DNA of 64,000 nucleotides from NCBI GenBank assembly GCA_963966185.1, contig CAWZYM010000406.1, positions 50,001-114,000 of the forward strand, written 5' to 3'. The DNA comes from Rhabditoides inermis. Taxonomy: Eukaryota > Nematoda > Chromadorea > Rhabditida > Rhabditidae. The stretch's first letter is position 1; each line of letters starts with the position of its first letter. A program made the translations under genes and the position numbers. Shown in pieces: positions 63,201 to 64,000 of the stretch. The notes beneath the pieces were generated by a model that was not told the origin of the DNA, did not search any database, and was given only the letters and a program-made list of their open reading frames with translations.

Positions 63201-63560
63201 CCGAGTTTGAACCTTTTCGCTCAAAAACGAACCAAATTATTAAAATGAATGTGATTCTGAGTAATTAAAAGTGAAATTTTAAAATAAAATTAAAATTCAA
63301 AAAATAGATAAAAATCTGGAAAAATTCACAGTAAAAGGTGTTAAGGTACTGATAATTAAACTACAAAATCCAGCTCTCAACTCTCGCTCAGTAAAAAGTT
63401 ACAGGGGTGCAAAATTTTTACCAAATATGGAATATGCAAATGAGGTGTCAAAGAAACGATTGCGTGCCAGACCCCAACAATGTTTAACCCCAAAAGGAGA
63501 GCCCTGAGACTCTACTCAGTAATGAGTTCTGAGACTGGACAAACTCCATAGGAAATTTTA
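63201..63560. other. Gene-free stretch before the last cassette
   Basis: AT-rich, with a ~60-bp phrase also found near 60,310-60,380 (AGTGAAATTTT...AAAAATAGATAAAAATCTGG). Ends in CCATAGGAAATTTTAGG. Confidence 0.4.
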
Positions 63561-63840
63561 GGGGGGAGAGTGGCGACTAGCGCGCTACGCGCGCTAGAAA
63601 TATAGGTATAAAATAGAGAAGAAAATTATCTATCGATTGATATATAGATTGACTTGATATGTGCTCTGGAAGCGCTGTTGTCAGTCTTTCAGTAGATGAC
63701 TGATCTTTATTCATTTTCTTATTTTTTTTCTTTTTCAGTAGTTTCAATTATTTAGAAAGTGTCACAGTCTATCGGTTCCTGGTTGATAGTATCTGATTGA
63801 CTATTTTTTTACAGATGTAATATTTACTATGCTCATAGAA
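63561..63840 (+). repeat. Cassette copy 8
   Basis: Hairpin 63,577-63,597 with loop TAC in place of TTC, TATAAAATAG 63,607-63,616, TTTTTCAG with AG at 63,738 (131 bp; about 20 bp deleted between the signals). Confidence 0.62.
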
Positions 63841-63926
63841 AGCGCTCCGGCACGCTCCGCGGTCAGAGCCTATAAGTAGATCAGTAATAGAAATAATAAT
63901 AATAATAATAATAATAATGTATATAA

Positions 63927-64000
<74 letters not shown>
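63841..64000 (+). repeat. Satellite start, then (TAA)n and (TA)n microsatellite
   Basis: The first monomer after the cassette dissolves into AATAATAAT and ATATAT repeats that reach the window edge. Confidence 0.9.

Overview
This window looks like a repeat-dominated block of an invertebrate, most likely nematode, genome. The grounds are short GT-AG introns (46-59 bp) in the one clearly spliced gene, T-rich splice acceptors, an mcm-2-like exon with a Tc1-style footprint, and BEL/Pao, Ty3/gypsy, hAT, SINE and non-LTR insertions. I see no intact ordinary host gene, no rRNA and no telomere repeat. The species is not identifiable from the sequence alone.

The backbone (1-36,022, 52,543-58,122 and 63,560-64,000) is a tandem higher-order repeat. 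Reading on the + strand, each unit runs: (i) a ~270-bp cassette with a GC-rich hairpin, a TATAAAATAG box and a splice-acceptor-like TTTTCAG about 150-155 bp further on; (ii) many copies of a ~139-bp satellite (locally a ~110-bp relative); (iii) a long (GA)n tract; (iv) an ~850-bp 'B module' with an AATAAA signal, then the next cassette. Eight cassettes with a TATA box and one remnant are present.

Inserted into this backbone are: a Helitron-like island with a long foldback at its edge (849-2,144); a full-length BEL/Pao retrotransposon (4,424-12,872, minus strand) with identical 543-bp LTRs, a CTGAG target duplication, a spliced 3' zinc-knuckle gene and a complete tRNA-Gly copy with CCA trapped beside its primer-binding site; two tRNA-derived SINEs (22,553 and 53,174); a non-LTR fragment (28,822-29,336); and a non-satellite island (36,023-52,542) holding one isolated mcm-2 exon and a Ty3/gypsy-like element (37,822-51,839, minus strand).

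The gypsy element is the most striking object. One uninterrupted 2,524-codon frame encodes Gag, then an envelope-like membrane glycoprotein, then protease, reverse transcriptase, RNase H and integrase, so Env lies inside the polyprotein between Gag and Pol. Downstream is an Ala/Lys-rich ORF where env would normally be. A 3,442-bp segment covering the 3' half of pol and part of that ORF is tandemly duplicated.

The right end (58,123-63,560) is a different, AT-rich landscape with tandem TTGTTTAC-rich repeats that match forkhead binding sites, very GC-rich palindromes after a recurrent CCATAG...ATTTTA motif, and a 505-bp hAT-type MITE (60,991-61,495).
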